From assembly GCA_963708245.1 (NCBI GenBank), contig OY970201.1, positions 62,001-126,000 on the forward strand: a DNA stretch of 64,000 bases. Direction: 5' to 3'. Of the stretch, positions 16,996 to 24,876 are shown piece after piece (positions within the stretch are counted from its first letter, which is position 1; every line of letters starts with the position of its first letter). The position numbers and the translations under genes are program-made. A model generated the notes under the pieces. That model made no database searches. It was not told where the DNA came from and was given only the letters and a program-made list of their open reading frames with translations. This DNA is from CAVYXK01 sp963708245. Its GTDB lineage: Bacteria; Pseudomonadota; Alphaproteobacteria; Acetobacterales; Acetobacteraceae.

Positions 16996-18048
16996 ATGGG
17001 CGTTCATTGGTCCCTCTCGGGATTCGGGCGTGTCCTTGGCAGTCGCTTGCGAGTTGCTGGCCTCTGGATTCGTCTCGTATGGGCGAGACTTACGGGTCGA
17101 GATTACAGACAGCAGGCGCAGAGCAACGGAGCAGGAGTCCAAGCGGGTCATGGAAACAGCGCTCTCGTGGGTCCGATCCCGAGACTTTACCTTCGACATC
17201 TCCTGAATAAATATTATGCGCTCCCAGATGAGGTTAAGCGTGAGAAGACTGTATGCGGTGCTGTGATAGCTTTAGGAGTTGCCCGGCATTATCTTGGATT
17301 GGATTGGATTGAAAGGAACATTGATCCCGACGCGAGGAACTTAAGCCACTTAAGTTGGATGAAGCATGTTGGAGCGGAGGCGACAATACAAGTGTTCCGA
17401 TCAACCGATTTGGGTGAGCTTCTGTTTAATTTGCAGAATGTGGCTGGGTTTGACGAACTAATAGAGCGCATGAAGACTGGAGACATCGAGTTGTACTTAG
17501 CTGAGCTGCGAGTGGGCAGACTACTCTATGTCAATGACGTAAACTTTAAGTTTGTCATACCACGTGGCACAGTTCAGAAAGATTATGATTTGGAAATCAC
17601 ACACCCGAGCGGGGCAATACTTTGTGCAGACACAAAGTGCAAGATTGAGGCTACCAGTTTTAGCGAAAGCACTATAATGCATTCTCTTAGGCAAGCGAGA
17701 AAGCAGCTTCCTCGTAATGGCTCTGGTGTGGTGTACGTTATGGTTCCTGGAACTTGGCTGGATTTACCCGGATCGCAAGGACGTATGATAAAAGTTGCTC
17801 AAGACTTCCTCTTGCGAAATACCACACGTATTGTCATGGTTACGTACTATAGCGAGCCGCTATCGTATTCATCAGGAATAATGAGGCAAGGACATAGATT
17901 TAAGGAAATTCAAAACCCTAGACGCCCAGAACAGGACTGGTCATTGTTGAGCTATAGACCGCTTGGCGAAAGCTGGGATGCTCTGCCCGAGAAGTGGATT
18001 AGGTTAGTCAATTTCCCAGAGGAGGTACGGAACTATGAGCAGTACTGA
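16996..18048 (+). CDS. Uncharacterised PD-(D/E)xK nuclease-like protein
   Basis: 350 residues from the ATG at 16996; a GTG at 17167 (293 residues, VGPIPRLYLRHLL) is an alternative because another open frame covers 16970-17206. The conserved body starts at NKYYALPDEVKREKTVCG and includes LGLDWIERNIDPDARNLSHL. The pattern YDLEITHPSGAILCADTKCKIE resembles the E/D...D-x-K active site of restriction-endonuclease-fold proteins. Base composition from 17200 to 18050 is clearly AT-richer than the rest of the window, a sign of transfer. It lies between an IS and an IS1595 remnant. Function unknown; a role in defence is inference. Confidence 0.6.
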   Translation: MGVHWSLSGFGRVLGSRLRVAGLWIRLVWARLTGRDYRQQAQSNGAGVQAGHGNSALVGPIPRLYLRHLLNKYYALPDEVKREKTVCGAVIALGVARHYLGLDWIERNIDPDARNLSHLSWMKHVGAEATIQVFRSTDLGELLFNLQNVAGFDELIERMKTGDIELYLAELRVGRLLYVNDVNFKFVIPRGTVQKDYDLEITHPSGAILCADTKCKIEATSFSESTIMHSLRQARKQLPRNGSGVVYVMVPGTWLDLPGSQGRMIKVAQDFLLRNTTRIVMVTYYSEPLSYSSGIMRQGHRFKEIQNPRRPEQDWSLLSYRPLGESWDALPEKWIRLVNFPEEVRNYEQY

Positions 18049-18241
18049 CGAAGAATTTGAGCCAGAGGAGATTAGCCGCCGTCGTGACGAGGTGATCCGC
18101 CGAATGGCGAACACCCCGCCGCAACCGCGTGTTACTCTGAAGACTCCGGCCAAAGCGGCAAAAGGACCTGCCGCGGGTCGCGGATTATCCCGCTCTCGTC
18201 GCGGGCACGGCGCTTTCGCCAAACCCGCGTCTCAAGATTAG
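18035..18241 (+). CDS. Small basic protein overlapping the nuclease-like gene
   Basis: 68 residues. The N-terminal part EFEPEEISRRRDEVIRRMANTPPQPR is charged and helical, with a rapidly varying basic tail. It resembles the very small partner proteins (antitoxin-like or adaptor-like) with an xTPPxP ending found in alphaproteobacterial islands. The ATG lies 14 bases inside the preceding gene and follows GAGGAGGT, so translation is probably coupled. No function assigned. Confidence 0.5.
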   Translation: MSSTDEEFEPEEISRRRDEVIRRMANTPPQPRVTLKTPAKAAKGPAAGRGLSRSRRGHGAFAKPASQD

Positions 18242-18510
18242 AGCGGGGAGTATTCGCCTTGTCCGCTAATAGGTTGTTTGTAGGTCAGGCGCTTGCCCGC
18301 CACGCCCTTAACGGCCTTGGTGGTGCGTTCCCTGTCCTCGACGCCGAGGGCGGACCGCTCATTGTAGCGGAAATCAAACTCGCCCAGGTCAGGATCGGCT
18401 TGAGGTTCTGTGCCGATACGCCAGCCACATGACGCGAGCGCACCTTGCCGCCACGCTGGAGGGTTGAACGCAATCCTCCACCAACCAAATCGTTGTGATG
18501 ACCGCACGAC
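18238..18510 (-). pseudogene. IS1595-family transposase remnant
   Basis: The terminal frame reads GEFDFRYNERSALGVEDRER, then TKAVKGVAGKRLTYKQP and a stop, the characteristic C-terminus of IS1595/ISXO2 transposases. In another frame just upstream, RGGKVRSRHVAGVSAQNLKP matches the early part of the same catalytic domain. The middle is missing, so this is a deleted, frameshifted fossil. Confidence 0.65.
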
Positions 18511-18663
18511 CAAAGCGCACCATTATTCTTGGCGATGTACGCCCCCTCCCCGCTCGAATTTGCCAGCCGGCATCTTCGCCGCCCAATCACGCAACATTCG
18601 CGTGCATCACCCGATTCATACTCCCGACGGAATCGTCTCGTGCGACGATCCAATCTCTCGTGT

Positions 18664-18921
18664 ACAGCGAAATGAGACACCTGTGAGAATGAACCAGATC
18701 CAAGTGACTTCCAGCTCTCCGGGAAGCCGTCTCACCTCATGCGCCAACATCTCTCTTACAGCGAAACGAGACGCTCGTGAGAATAGGTCTCCGACCCATG
18801 ACCGAGCCCGACCGCTGGCTGGCAATCATACCCGCCCGTTGGCTTCAGCTCGCTGCGCGCGGAACGTCTCGCCAGGCGATCCAACATCCTGGTTGCAACG
18901 AAATGAGACGCCAGTGAGAAT
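18664..18921 (+). repeat. Three spaced direct repeats of about 27 bp
   Basis: Copies at 18664-18690, 18758-18784 and 18895-18921 share CGAAAYGAGAC, then CY(n)GTGAGAAT, with spacings of 94 and 137 bases. They lie in a 780-base stretch without an intact gene. They could be the repeated end of a lost insertion sequence or protein-binding sites; nothing decides this. Confidence 0.7.
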
Positions 18922-19025
18922 CTGCCGCCGGCCCCCCGACCCGCCGAACCGGACCCACCCGCTCGGTTGAGCCCACCCGCCAGCGGGGCTAGCGTCCCGG
19001 CGATCGGATACGGGGAAAACCACCA

Positions 19026-20030
19026 GTGCTCACTCTCGGCTACAAGGCATCCGCGGAGCAGTTCGACCCGCGCAAGCTGCTCGCCTTCTCGGTCCTGGCC
19101 GAACAGACGGGGTTCGACACCGTCTTCGTCAGCGACCATTTTCAACCCTGGAAGCACACCGACGGCCATGCGCCCTCGGCGCTTGCATGGCTGGGCGCGC
19201 TTGGCGCCAGCACGCAACGGATGGTGATGGGGACCAGCGTACTGACGCCCACCTTCCGCTATCACCCGTCGATGGTGGCGCAGGTGTTTGGCACGCTCGG
19301 CGCGATGTTCCCGAACCGCGTGGTGCTGGGCGTCGGTACCGGCGAGTCCCTGAACGAGGTCCCGGCCACCGGCATGGAATGGCCGGAATTCAAGGAGCGC
19401 TTCGCCCGCCTGCGTGAAGCGGTGACGCTGATCCGCCGCCTCTGGACCGAGCAGCACGTCACCTTCGATGGCCAGTATTACCGCACGAAGGACGCCACGA
19501 TCTACGACCGCCCCGACAAGCCGGTGCCGATCTATATCGCCGCCGCCGGCGCCCTGGTCGCCAAATACGCCGGCCGCAGCGGCGAGGGATTCATCTGCAC
19601 CAGCGGCAAAGGGACGGCACTCTATACGGAGACCCTGCTGCCCAATGTCGCCGAGGGACTGAAAGCCTCTCAAAGGCCGGACCGCCCCTACGACCGGATG
19701 ATCGAGATGAAAGTCTCATTCGATACCGACCACCGGCGCGCGATGGAGGACACGCGGCACTGGGCGGCGCTGGCGCTCACGCCGGAAGAGAAGGTGTCGG
19801 TGCACGACCCGCGTGAGATGGAACAGCTCGCCGCGGCACTGCCGGTCGAGCGTGCCGCCAGCCGCTGGATCGTCTCCACCGATCCCGACGAGCACGTAGA
19901 GAAGATCAAACCCTATATCGATCTAGGGTTCCGTCACCTTGTGTTCCATGCCCCAGGCCCGGACCAGGAGCGCTTCCTGCGGCTATACGGCGCGCAGGTG
20001 CTGCCGAAACTGCGGCAACGTTTCGCGTGA
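19026..20030 (+). CDS. fgd: F420-dependent glucose-6-phosphate dehydrogenase
   Basis: 334 residues starting at GTG 19026. It is very close in motif order to mycobacterial Fgd1 (336 residues): LTLGYKASAEQF at the N-terminus, VSDHFQPW with Asp37, His38 and Trp42, GTSVLTPTFRYHP, and LGVGTGESLNEV with Glu107. These match the F420- and substrate-binding residues at the same spacing (Fgd1 Asp39, His40, Trp44, Glu109). The enzyme oxidises glucose 6-phosphate and reduces coenzyme F420 in the cytosol. It heads a run of F420 biosynthesis genes, which supports true F420 dependence rather than FMN. An FMN or other F420-dependent LLM-type activity remains possible. Confidence 0.88.
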   Translation: MLTLGYKASAEQFDPRKLLAFSVLAEQTGFDTVFVSDHFQPWKHTDGHAPSALAWLGALGASTQRMVMGTSVLTPTFRYHPSMVAQVFGTLGAMFPNRVVLGVGTGESLNEVPATGMEWPEFKERFARLREAVTLIRRLWTEQHVTFDGQYYRTKDATIYDRPDKPVPIYIAAAGALVAKYAGRSGEGFICTSGKGTALYTETLLPNVAEGLKASQRPDRPYDRMIEMKVSFDTDHRRAMEDTRHWAALALTPEEKVSVHDPREMEQLAAALPVERAASRWIVSTDPDEHVEKIKPYIDLGFRHLVFHAPGPDQERFLRLYGAQVLPKLRQRFA

Positions 20031-20044
20031 GGCAGCGGCACGAA

Positions 20045-20101
20045 CACCTCTCCCGCACTGCGGGAGAGGTCGCCGCGCAAAGCGCGGCGGGTGAGGGTGC
20101 G
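20045..20101. repeat. Intergenic palindromic repeat, family A, copy 2
   Basis: CTCTCCCGCactGCGGGAGAG followed by CGCCGCGCaaaGCGCGGCG and GGTGAGGGTG, between fgd and cofE. Same architecture as copy 1, in the opposite orientation. Confidence 0.75.
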
Positions 20102-20127
20102 GCGCGAGAGAGCTCTAACCCAGTTCC

Positions 20128-20901
20128 ATGACCCCACATTCGGCTCTGGAACTGTTCGCCGTCCCCGACCTCCCCATGGTGCGGCCCGGCGACAACCTCG
20201 TCGCGCTGATCGCCGATGGACTGACACGAGCCGGTCGAAACCTCCGCGACGGCGACGTGGTCGTGGTGGCGCAGAAGATCGTCTCCAAGTCCGAGAGCCG
20301 GCAGATCGATCTCGCCTCGGTCACGCCTTCACCTGAAGCGGTGGCGCTCGCCGCCGAAGTCGGCAAGGACCCCCGGCTGGTATCGGTCATCCTGTCAGAA
20401 TCCGTGCGCGTCGTGCGCAGACGGCCCAATCTGATGATCATGCAGCACCGGCTTGGGTTCGTGATGGCCAATGCCGGCGTCGACCACTCCAACGTCGCCG
20501 CGCCTGACCAGCCGGAGAGCGTGCTCCTACTGCCCGCCGACCCCGACGCGTCAGCCACGCTGCTGCGCGACGGGCTCACCCGGCGCTTCGGCGCGGCAAT
20601 AGGCGTCGTGATCAACGACAGCTTCGGCCGGCCCTGGCGGCGTGGCACATGCGGCGTGGCGATCGGTGCGGCCGGGCTGCCGGCGCTGATCGACCTGCGC
20701 GGCCGCCCCGACCTGTTCGGCCGCAGCCTGGAGGTCAGCATCCTCGGCTTTGCCGATGAGATCGCCGCGGCCGGCTCGCTGCTGCAAGGTCAGGCCGACG
20801 AGGCGCAACCCGTCGTCGTGGTGCGCGGCCTGCGTTGGACAGCGCCAGACGCACCGGCTGCCGCCCTGGTCCGCTCGCCCGAGGAGGACCTGTTCCGTTG
20901 A
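20128..20901 (+). CDS. cofE: Coenzyme F420-0:L-glutamate ligase
   Basis: 257 residues, the size of the single-domain CofE, without the nitroreductase-like C-terminal domain of mycobacterial FbiB. CofE adds L-glutamate residues to F420-0 using GTP. Seen are the N-terminal PDLPMVRPGDNLVALIADGL, VVVAQKIVSKSESRQIDL, the LGFVMANAGVDHSN motif and VVINDSFGRPWRRGTCGVAIG, all family signatures around the metal and GTP site. Its stop overlaps the TTG start of cofD. Confidence 0.92.
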   Translation: MTPHSALELFAVPDLPMVRPGDNLVALIADGLTRAGRNLRDGDVVVVAQKIVSKSESRQIDLASVTPSPEAVALAAEVGKDPRLVSVILSESVRVVRRRPNLMIMQHRLGFVMANAGVDHSNVAAPDQPESVLLLPADPDASATLLRDGLTRRFGAAIGVVINDSFGRPWRRGTCGVAIGAAGLPALIDLRGRPDLFGRSLEVSILGFADEIAAAGSLLQGQADEAQPVVVVRGLRWTAPDAPAAALVRSPEEDLFR

Positions 20902-21821
20902 TCCTCGCGCTGTCGGGCGGGATAGGCGGCGCCAAGCTCGCCCTCGGCCTCAGTCATGTCCTGCCATCCGATGACCTGCTGGTCGTCGGCAATATCGGCG
21001 ACGATTTCGAGCATCTCGGGATGTACATCTCACCCGATCTCGACACGCTGATGTACACACTCGCCGGGCTCGACAATGCCGAACTGGGCTGGGGCCGACA
21101 CGACGAGACCTGGTCGTTCATGGAGACTCTGGCGACGTTGGGCGGCGAGACGTGGTTCCGGCTGGGCGACCGCGACCTTGCGCTGCACATCGAGCGGACG
21201 CGGCGGCTGCGAGCGGGAGAAGTGCTGTCCTCAATCACCGCCGATTTCTGTCGGCGGCTCGGCGTCGGTCCCCGCATCCTGCCGGCAAGCGACGATCCGG
21301 TGCGCACGAGCGTGCTGACAGAGAAGGGTTGGATCGGCTTCCAGGACTATTTCGTGCGCCAGCGGACGTCGCCTGTGGTGCGGGCGCTGGTCTTCGAGGG
21401 AGCCGAACAGGCACGCGCTCATCCCGACCTGTTGGCAGGGATTGCGGAGGCCGAGGCGGTCGTGATCTGCCCGTCGAACCCGTTCATCAGCGTTGAGCCG
21501 ATCCTGGCGGTTCCCGGTATTCGCGCAGCGCTGGAGAAGACAATGGCGCCGGTCGTCGCGGTGTCGCCGATCATCGGCGGCCGAGCAGTAAAGGGGCCGA
21601 CTGCCAAGATTATGAGGGAGCTCGGGATAGTCCCCAGTGCGCGGGCCGTCGCAGAGCGGTACGGCGATCTACTGGATGTGTTCATCGCCGACAGGGAAGA
21701 CGCCGCGACGATGGAGGGTCTGCGTGTACCGGTCCGGCTGGCGCCGACGTTGATGACAAGTCTCGCAGATAAGATAGCGCTGGCACGGGTCGTGCTGGAG
21801 GCGGCAACGGCCCTGCAATGA
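20898..21821 (+). CDS. cofD: 2-phospho-L-lactate transferase (F420-0 synthesis)
   Basis: 307 residues from the TTG at 20898, chosen because it overlaps the cofE stop (TTGA), has GAGGAGG at 20881 and gives the canonical LILALSGGIGGAKLALGL. CofD joins the phospho-lactyl (or PEP-derived) moiety to FO. Family signatures are VVGNIGDDFEHLGMYISPDLDTLMYTLAG, GWGRHDETWSF, WFRLGDRDLALHI and CPSNPFISVEPIL. It overlaps cofC by four bases (ATGA). Confidence 0.92.
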   Translation: MILALSGGIGGAKLALGLSHVLPSDDLLVVGNIGDDFEHLGMYISPDLDTLMYTLAGLDNAELGWGRHDETWSFMETLATLGGETWFRLGDRDLALHIERTRRLRAGEVLSSITADFCRRLGVGPRILPASDDPVRTSVLTEKGWIGFQDYFVRQRTSPVVRALVFEGAEQARAHPDLLAGIAEAEAVVICPSNPFISVEPILAVPGIRAALEKTMAPVVAVSPIIGGRAVKGPTAKIMRELGIVPSARAVAERYGDLLDVFIADREDAATMEGLRVPVRLAPTLMTSLADKIALARVVLEAATALQ

Positions 21822-22489
21822 GCAGTGAGACAATGAGCGGCGTATGGGCGGCCGTGCCAGTGAAGACGTTCGCCACAGCCAAGCACCGGTTGGCATCGTT
21901 GCTGAGCCCCGCGCAGCGTGGCGCACTGGCCGCGGCAATGCTGGAGGACGTGCTGTCGGCGCTGGCTGACGCGCCGCTCGGCGGGATTATGGTGAACACC
22001 GAGGATGCGACGGCGGCGGCGCTCGCCCGGCGCTTCGGCGCGGTGGTCGTTGCCGAGGACACGCGGGACGGGCACACAGCCGCAGTCGCCGCCATGGCGC
22101 GCATCCTGGGCGCCAGGTGCGCATCGGCCATGCTCGCTCTGCCGGGCGACATCCCGCGTGTGACCGCCGCGGAGGTGGAGCAGGTCTGCGCTGCCGGCCG
22201 ACGGCCGCCTCCTGCTTTCACCATTGTGCCGGCGCATGACGAGCGCGGGTCGAACGCAGTGCTGGTGGCGCCTCCCGACGCGGTGCCGCTGCGCTTCGGC
22301 GACGATAGTTTCTTCCCTCATCTGGATGCAGCGCGCCGGCATGGCATCGAGCCGGTGGTGGTGAAGCTGCCGGGGATCGCGCTCGATATCGATCGTCCAG
22401 AGGACGTGCATGCGTTGCTGCGGGCGATGCCTCCGCTGCCGTCGTATGCGATGCGGTTACTGTGGGAGATGCGGTTAATCTCCCATTAA
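21818..22489 (+). CDS. cofC: 2-phospho-L-lactate (or PEP/3-PG) guanylyltransferase
   Basis: 223 residues from the ATG at 21818, overlapping the cofD stop; a second ATG at 21833 is also possible. CofC/FbiD activates the three-carbon starter with GTP for CofD. Signatures are VWAAVPVKTFATAKHRLASLL, the LPGDIPRVTAAEVEQV motif with the metal-binding aspartate, and DERGSNAVLVAPPDAVPLRFG. The starter (2-phospho-L-lactate, PEP or 3-phosphoglycerate) varies between lineages and cannot be read from the sequence by eye. FO synthase (fbiC or cofG/cofH) is not in this window. Confidence 0.9.
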   Translation: MSSETMSGVWAAVPVKTFATAKHRLASLLSPAQRGALAAAMLEDVLSALADAPLGGIMVNTEDATAAALARRFGAVVVAEDTRDGHTAAVAAMARILGARCASAMLALPGDIPRVTAAEVEQVCAAGRRPPPAFTIVPAHDERGSNAVLVAPPDAVPLRFGDDSFFPHLDAARRHGIEPVVVKLPGIALDIDRPEDVHALLRAMPPLPSYAMRLLWEMRLISH

Positions 22490-22541
22490 GAACTTGCGGG
22501 CAGGGTCAGTCGGGCCCGCACACACGGATCTGACCCGCATC

Positions 22542-23546
22542 ATGGACGCACCGCCAGGCTCGCCGTTCCCGCTTGTCGCCGAGTTGCCGGGCATCCTGGA
22601 ATTCACCGGCGAGTTCGGCGCCGAGGTGAACTCCTTCGTGCCGTTCGTCTATTGGCTGCACCAGACCGGACTGATGCGCGACCGATGGGTGCGCACCTAC
22701 GCTGGCATGCGCGCGTTCTACTTCTTCCTGGAGGCCCGGCAGATACTGGAGAAGACGGAGCCTCGCCGGTACGTCTGGCCGGCGCAACGGCCGACATGGA
22801 TGCCGACGCGCGACGACCATGCGTCCCTGCGCAGCCCGTTCGAGATGTTCCCGGACTACCGAGCGCGTTACCGCGACGGATCGTTCGAGACGCCGAAGCC
22901 GCTGCTGGTGGTGCACAATAAATACAGCGTGGAATGGGGACAGAGCCCGATCAACTATCTACCGCCTGAGCTGCTGTGGCACGTCCTGGAGGAATTGCGG
23001 GGCCAGTTCCAAATCGTCTATCTGCGTCCGGGGATACTGGGCGGCAAGCCGGCCGGCTATTCCGGCGACCATCAGCCGGACCTGGCGTTCGGCGATCTGG
23101 AGGTCGTACGCCACTTCCCGGACGTGTGGCTGTTCGATGAGCTGGCACGGGAGGTCAGGCCACGTGCCGATTTCAACGAGCTCAAACTGCGGCTTTACGC
23201 ACATACTTGGTTTCATCTGACAGTACAGGGTGGCAATGCGCATCTCGCCGCGTTGTTCTCCGGGGGGATGGTGGCGATCCTGCATCGGCTGGGGCAGGAG
23301 ATCCGGCACTCTTACCGGCATGGCCATTTCGCATACACAGCACACCCGGCGCCGACTTACATGATCTGCCGCACCGTCGAGGAGGTGATGGAGGCGGCCT
23401 CGGTGCTGCGGAGCTGCATCGTCGGCGCCGGACGGGTGTTGGTGCCGCCGGAGTGCGCGGCGACGGTCTCGGCGCTGTCGCCCGAGGCACAATGCCGCGC
23501 GGACCGGATACTGCCGGAAGGCGACGCGGTTCCGGCGGCGGCGTGA
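22542..23546 (+). CDS. Uncharacterised protein, probably surface-glycan related
   Basis: 334 residues from the ATG at 22542; an in-frame ATG at 22494 would abut cofC too closely. No signal peptide. The central motifs VVHNKYSVEWGQSPINYLPPELLWH and the C-terminal LRLYAHTWFHLTVQGGNAHLAALFSGG resemble hypothetical proteins found in capsule and glycan loci. The repeated Rossmann-like strands would suit a GT-B-like fold, but no catalytic motif is certain. It follows cofC by about 50 bases and converges with a glycosyltransferase gene. Confidence 0.6.
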   Translation: MDAPPGSPFPLVAELPGILEFTGEFGAEVNSFVPFVYWLHQTGLMRDRWVRTYAGMRAFYFFLEARQILEKTEPRRYVWPAQRPTWMPTRDDHASLRSPFEMFPDYRARYRDGSFETPKPLLVVHNKYSVEWGQSPINYLPPELLWHVLEELRGQFQIVYLRPGILGGKPAGYSGDHQPDLAFGDLEVVRHFPDVWLFDELAREVRPRADFNELKLRLYAHTWFHLTVQGGNAHLAALFSGGMVAILHRLGQEIRHSYRHGHFAYTAHPAPTYMICRTVEEVMEAASVLRSCIVGAGRVLVPPECAATVSALSPEAQCRADRILPEGDAVPAAA

Positions 23547-23548
23547 AG

Positions 23549-23582
23549 CTTCCTACACCTCTCCCGCTCTGCGGGAGAGGTG
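23549..23582. repeat. Palindromic repeat, family A, copy 3 (forms a protein C-terminus)
   Basis: CTACACCTCTCCCGCtctGCGGGAGAGGTGTAG-type palindrome between two convergent genes. Read on the minus strand it encodes the last residues HLSRRAGEV and the stop of the glycosyltransferase gene. Confidence 0.8.
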
Positions 23583-24773
23583 TAGTTGCTCGAGATAATG
23601 ATCAAGCCGCTCCAGCGTCGCCGCCCAGGTATGGCGCTGCTCGACCAGGCGCCGTCCGGCGGCGCCCAACGCTGGGCGGCGGCCATCGAGCACCTCGCCC
23701 ACCAGCCGCGCCATCTCGGATGCATTGTCGGCGACCAGAAGGTCCCGGCCGGCTTCGGCGCGCACACCCTCGAAGGACTGGCGGGAGGCGACGACCGGCC
23801 GGCCCATCGCCATCGCTTCCAGCACCTTGTTCTGCACGCCACGCGCCATGCGCAGCGGACTCACCGAGACCGCGGCGTGCGCCAGATACGGCCGCACGTC
23901 CGGCACGAAACCGGTGACTCGCACGCCCTCGCGCTTGCCGAGGCTGAGCACGTCGCCACCCGGATTGTTGCCGACGATATGGAACTGTACGCCAGGCCAA
24001 CGCTGCCGCAACAGCGGCAGCACCGCATCGGCGAACCAGGCGACGGCGTCGGCATTCGGCCAGTAGTCCATGTTGCCGGTGAAGACGATGTGCGGCCCGT
24101 CGCCCCGATAGGGCGAGTCGAAATGAAGAGCTGGGGAGAACCGGTCGAGATCGACGCCCATCTCGATCCAGGTAAGACGGTTGGCGGTTTCCGGCGCTAG
24201 CTCGGCGAAACGACGCGTCTCCGGCTCAGTGACCAGGAAGGTGACATCGCAGGCCGATGCGGCGCGACGCTCGTAAGCGAGCAGCGTGCGTGCCTCGCGC
24301 GCCCAGATCGCTCGCATCGGCCAGCGTGCTTGGCGCGCGTAGAGCACGTATTTCTCGGAATCGATGTCCTGCATGTCGAGCACCATGCCCGGGCGGTCGA
24401 GATGCAGGGCATAGGGCGCCATCGCCGCCGAGTAGATATAGACGATATCCATATGCGCGCGCGCCAGCGTGTCGTTCACCCAGCGCCGCAGCCCGGGATG
24501 GAAGTAGTAGTCCAGCGTCAGCGGGCGGCCGGGGCGGAAGCGGGTCAGGGCCTTCAGCTTCTGGCGCCGCTTATCGATCCCGAACGCCGCAACATCGGTG
24601 CAGATCGTCTTGAGATGGGCGACGTGCTGCCAGTCCGCCGGATCGTCGATCAGACAACCGAGATGCACACGGTACGAGCGGGCCATATGTGTGATGAGAT
24701 TATAGCCACGGATCTTCTCGCCTTTGGTGAGAGGATAGGGAATGCGGTGACTGATGAAGATCAGGTCGCGCAC
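23553..24773 (-). CDS. TIGR03087-type sugar transferase (GT4 fold)
   Basis: 406 residues. The N-terminus DLIFISHRIPYPLTKGEKIRGYNLI is typical of the TIGR03087 family of glycosyltransferases seen in exosortase-linked and other exopolysaccharide loci. The GT-B donor domain contains HIVFTGNMDYWPNADAVAWFA, GVRVTGFVPDVRPYLAHAAVSV and the nucleotide-sugar motif GVQNKVLEAMAMGRPVVAS. The acceptor and sugar are unknown. The last nine codons come from a palindromic repeat. It lies beside heptose-nucleotide genes, which suggests it serves the same surface glycan. Confidence 0.85.
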   Translation of the reverse strand: MRDLIFISHRIPYPLTKGEKIRGYNLITHMARSYRVHLGCLIDDPADWQHVAHLKTICTDVAAFGIDKRRQKLKALTRFRPGRPLTLDYYFHPGLRRWVNDTLARAHMDIVYIYSAAMAPYALHLDRPGMVLDMQDIDSEKYVLYARQARWPMRAIWAREARTLLAYERRAASACDVTFLVTEPETRRFAELAPETANRLTWIEMGVDLDRFSPALHFDSPYRGDGPHIVFTGNMDYWPNADAVAWFADAVLPLLRQRWPGVQFHIVGNNPGGDVLSLGKREGVRVTGFVPDVRPYLAHAAVSVSPLRMARGVQNKVLEAMAMGRPVVASRQSFEGVRAEAGRDLLVADNASEMARLVGEVLDGRRPALGAAGRRLVEQRHTWAATLERLDHYLEQLHLSRRAGEV

Positions 24774-24798
24774 GTTCGGGTTGGTTCCTCGCGGTATG

Positions 24799-24871
24799 TC
24801 GCACCCTCACCCGCCACGCTCCGCGCAGCGACCTCTCGCGCAAAGCGTCGCAAAGCGGGAGAGGTGGGTGC
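24799..24871. repeat. Intergenic palindromic repeat, family A, copy 4
   Basis: Starts GCACCCTCACCCGCCACGCT and ends GCGGGAGAGGTGGGTGC; a diverged copy with a longer central loop, located between the glycosyltransferase start and the hddA stop. Confidence 0.7.
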
Positions 24872-24876
24872 GATTG

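Noticed and set aside
16937..17206. 89-codon ORF starting in the IS end as an independent gene
   Set aside because: Its ATG lies within the IS terminal repeat, so the start is an artefact; treated instead as the 3' part of a frame interrupted by the IS.
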